The notes beneath the pieces were generated by a model. That model ran no database searches. It had not been told where the DNA came from and saw nothing but the letters and a program-made list of their open reading frames with translations. Positions 22,765 to 24,614 of a DNA stretch of 24,614 nt are shown piece by piece. The stretch's first letter is position 1, and every line of letters starts with the position of its first letter. The stretch comes from an uncultured Muribaculaceae bacterium. Lineage in GTDB: Bacteria > Bacteroidota > Bacteroidia > Bacteroidales > Muribaculaceae. The stretch spans positions 1 through 24,614 of the forward strand of contig CAJTOB010000044.1 in the NCBI GenBank assembly GCA_910578035.1. Reading direction: 5' to 3'. Made by a program: the position numbers and the translations under genes.

Positions 22765-24259
22765 CAATGATGGCGTCGGCGATGCGGCGGTCGTTGGCCA
22801 GGCGGGGTATCTTGCGCTGGCCGCCCAGACGGCCTGTAGACGACAGCCATCGGTCGAAAGTGCCTGCCGGTACCTCGGTGAGCTCGAGGCGCGCAAGGAA
22901 GATATCGCCTGCGCGCTTGGCCTCATAGTCGGAATTGACGCGCTGCAGCTCGGCGTCGAGCACATCGGCAAAAACTTCGGGCCCGCAGGCGGGGCGCCGC
23001 GTCCACTCCACGAGCCACTGGTGATGACCCTTGCGGCCGCACTCGGCATACACCGGCGCCGCCGTATAGTTGGCAACGGTGGCACCCGTGCGGCGGCACG
23101 CCTCGGCCAGAGCGGCATCGGCGTTCCACACCATCAGCTCCTCGCCGAAAGCATTGATGAAACTCTGCGTGCGCCCGGCAATGGATATGCGCAGCGGCTC
23201 GGTGCTCTCTATGCGCACCGTGTCGCCTATGGCATAGCGCCATAGGCCGTTGGGCCCCGAAATGAGCATGGAGTAGACCCTCCCCTGCTCTACGCGCCAC
23301 GCCGGCACGGGCTCGCCCCCGTCGAGAGGCGCGAACTCGAAAAACACGCCGATATCGGCCAGCAGACGCATGCTGCTGCCCTCGCGCGTATCCTGCACGG
23401 CAAAGAAGCCCTCGGAGGCGTTGTAGTTCTCAACGAAACGCATCGCCGGGCCGCAGAAATCCTCATATTGGCTCCTGTAGGGCGCAAACGATATGCCGCC
23501 GTGGAAGAAGACCTCCAGATTGGGCCATACGTCGTGTATGCGGTCGGTGCCGGCGCGCTCCATCACGCCGCGGAGCACCGTCATAAACCACGACGGCACC
23601 CCGGAGATATTTGTAATATCCTGTTTTATGGAATTTTCTATGAGTCGGGGCAGTTTCTCGCGCCAGTCGCTCATCAGCGCCGTTGCCTTCGAGGGCACAC
23701 GCAACAAATTGACCGCCGGGTTGATGCGGTCTATGAGCGTGGCCGACAGATCGCCCACTTTCACGTCTCGGGGCAGCCCGGACAACTCGTTGGCGAAACT
23801 TCCGCCGAGAATGAAACTCTTGCCGCCGAACAATCGGCTCTGCGGGTAGAGCGCCAGGTAGTGGGCCACGGCCGACGCGCCGCCGGCGTAGTGGTTGGCG
23901 CGCAGGGAGTCGTCGGTCACAGGGATATACTTGCTCTTGCCGCCCGATGTGCCGCTCGACTGCGCGTAGCGGCGGCATGCGCCCGGCCAAAGCACGTCGG
24001 CCTCGCCGCCGACCATACGCATCACATCGGCGCGCAAGTCTTCGTATACCACAACTGGCACCGCCGACGCAAAATCCTCATATCGGCCTGTTTGCCCGAA
24101 GCCGTAGCGGCGTCCATAATCCGTGGCGGCGGCACGGCGCAATAGCCATGCAAGCACGGCGCGCTGTGTGCGCTCCATGCCCTCACAATCAGCCCACAAG
24201 GCCGCTGCCGCAGCCCTGCGCCGAAAAAACGGTCGCACAATAGGCGTAAGGTTTAGCAT
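22742..24259 (-). CDS. GH3 auxin-responsive promoter family protein (acyl-acid amido synthetase-like)
   Basis: About 505 residues from ATG 24259 (MLNLTPIVRPFFRRR). It belongs to the GH3 branch of adenylating enzymes, which in plants join amino acids to acyl acids such as jasmonate or auxin. Motifs: YAQSSGTSGGKSKYIPVTD (ATP loop), then SGVPSWFMTVLRGVMER, FVENYNASEGFFAVQD (second adenylate motif), GLWRYAIGDTVRI with the Asp that holds ATP ribose, and GRTQSFINAFGEELM before the mobile C-terminal domain. Bacteroidetes carry such genes widely, but the substrate is not known, and nothing nearby suggests one. The last seven codons lie in the heptamer array at 22730-22764, so the C-terminal tail is partly repeat-derived. 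An extra ATG at 24274 adds five residues and is less likely. Confidence 0.9.
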   Translation of the reverse strand: MLNLTPIVRPFFRRRAAAAALWADCEGMERTQRAVLAWLLRRAAATDYGRRYGFGQTGRYEDFASAVPVVVYEDLRADVMRMVGGEADVLWPGACRRYAQSSGTSGGKSKYIPVTDDSLRANHYAGGASAVAHYLALYPQSRLFGGKSFILGGSFANELSGLPRDVKVGDLSATLIDRINPAVNLLRVPSKATALMSDWREKLPRLIENSIKQDITNISGVPSWFMTVLRGVMERAGTDRIHDVWPNLEVFFHGGISFAPYRSQYEDFCGPAMRFVENYNASEGFFAVQDTREGSSMRLLADIGVFFEFAPLDGGEPVPAWRVEQGRVYSMLISGPNGLWRYAIGDTVRIESTEPLRISIAGRTQSFINAFGEELMVWNADAALAEACRRTGATVANYTAAPVYAECGRKGHHQWLVEWTRRPACGPEVFADVLDAELQRVNSDYEAKRAGDIFLARLELTEVPAGTFDRWLSSTGRLGGQRKIPRLANDRRIADAIIELIINNE

Positions 24260-24279
24260 AGCACAAAAATACAAAAAAA

Positions 24280-24307
24280 GTTAGAAGTTAGAAATTAGAA
24301 GTTAGAA
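24280..24307 (+). repeat. Single heptamer array GTTAGAA x4
   Basis: Four 7-base units: GTTAGAA, GTTAGAA, ATTAGAA, GTTAGAA. These are the same GTTAGNN type as at 18606-18640 and in the same (left-arm) orientation. No facing arm is seen before the window ends. Confidence 0.7.
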
Positions 24308-24401
24308 GTGATGGCAAAAACTCCCGCCAAAATGGCCGACAAAACCACCCCAACAGCAGTTTACCATTGATATATGCTGGGCGAATCACCGTATGCCGCA
24401 G

Positions 24402-24535
24402 GGGCGCGCGTTCGGCGCGCCCGCGCAGCCCATCAGCCCATTAGCCCAAAATGCCGCGTAGCGGCAAAAAGCGGCATAGCCGCGCGTATAATAATAGCCT
24501 ATGGCAAGCACGCCGTAGGCGAGCGCTGCCATAGG
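24402..24535. repeat. Cluster of four GC-rich hairpins
   Basis: 24402-24422: GGGCGCGC-GTTCG-GCGCGCCC, eight perfect pairs. 24452-24466: TGCCGC-GTA-GCGGCA. 24471-24483: GCGGC-ATA-GCCGC. 24498-24535: CCTATGGCA / TGCCATAGG, nine pairs, enclosing CGCC-GTA-GGCG. The first hairpin's 5' part (AGGGGCGCGCGTTCG, 24400-24414) recurs at 24600-24614, cut by the window end. No convincing gene lies in 24260-24614; a 64-codon minus-strand frame here is biased by the repeats. It may be a repetitive extragenic palindromic cluster or a structured RNA. Confidence 0.6.
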
Positions 24536-24614
24536 ACCAATCACAAGCCTCACAAACCAAGCTGCGTAGCTGCGACACAATCACCCCACACACAGCTGTA
24601 GGGGCGCGCGTTCG

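Noticed and set aside
24386..24580. Minus-strand 64-codon frame with hydrophobic residues
   Set aside because: It is built on the GC hairpin cluster and has no start context or known family.

Overview
The window reads as chromosome of a Bacteroidales bacterium, most likely Muribaculaceae or a near relative (inference from gene content and composition, not a database result). The support is a TonB-dependent-type outer membrane barrel without an iron-type neighbourhood, a PorW/SprE-like TPR lipoprotein, a DUF4271-hemD-rnpA-yidD-tatD run, Bacteroidetes-type promoters (TTTG or TTG, about 20 bases, then TAnnTTTG), no clear Shine-Dalgarno sequences, and a SAM-II-type riboswitch. Nearly all genes lie on the minus strand and are housekeeping in character.

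Layout. 1-215: the 3' end of a plus-strand gene that has lost its start, and a terminator. 216-4951: an outer membrane beta-barrel protein and a PpiD/SurA-like membrane chaperone, each closed by a hairpin terminator. 5081-5575: a small secreted protein with an Asp/Tyr/Lys-rich tail ending in seven His and three Asp, convergent with metK. 5767-7321: metK with a long leader holding a SAM-II pseudoknot and a terminator-like hairpin. 7478-8287: an AT-rich KilA-N gene, probably acquired. 8303-15679: a three-gene operon encoding a RelA/SpoT enzyme, a PgpH-like membrane HD phosphodiesterase (c-di-AMP type) and a PorW/SprE-like lipoprotein. 15718-18597: tatD, yidD, rnpA, hemD and DUF4271, tightly packed or overlapping. 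18605-19039: a four-helix-bundle ORF enclosed by a 27-bp inverted repeat made of 7-base units. 19046-24259: a LOG-family hydrolase, an N-acetylmuramoyl-L-alanine amidase, an alkaline phosphatase and a GH3-family enzyme. 24260-24614: no gene; a heptamer array and a cluster of GC-rich hairpins.

The least expected pattern is in the spacers. Several hold head-to-head arrays of 7-base units (AATTNNN or GTTAGNN): plus-oriented units, a short centre, then minus-oriented units. Two have almost no centre (7058-7116 and 22683-22764). One encloses the four-helix-bundle ORF, and the arm supplies that ORF's stop codon. This resembles the stem-plus-ORF layout of the intervening sequences in some 23S rRNA genes, whose proteins belong to the same fold family. 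I propose it as a candidate small mobile element. The second point of interest is the metK leader, where a SAM-II pseudoknot is followed by mutually exclusive hairpins that suggest transcriptional attenuation.
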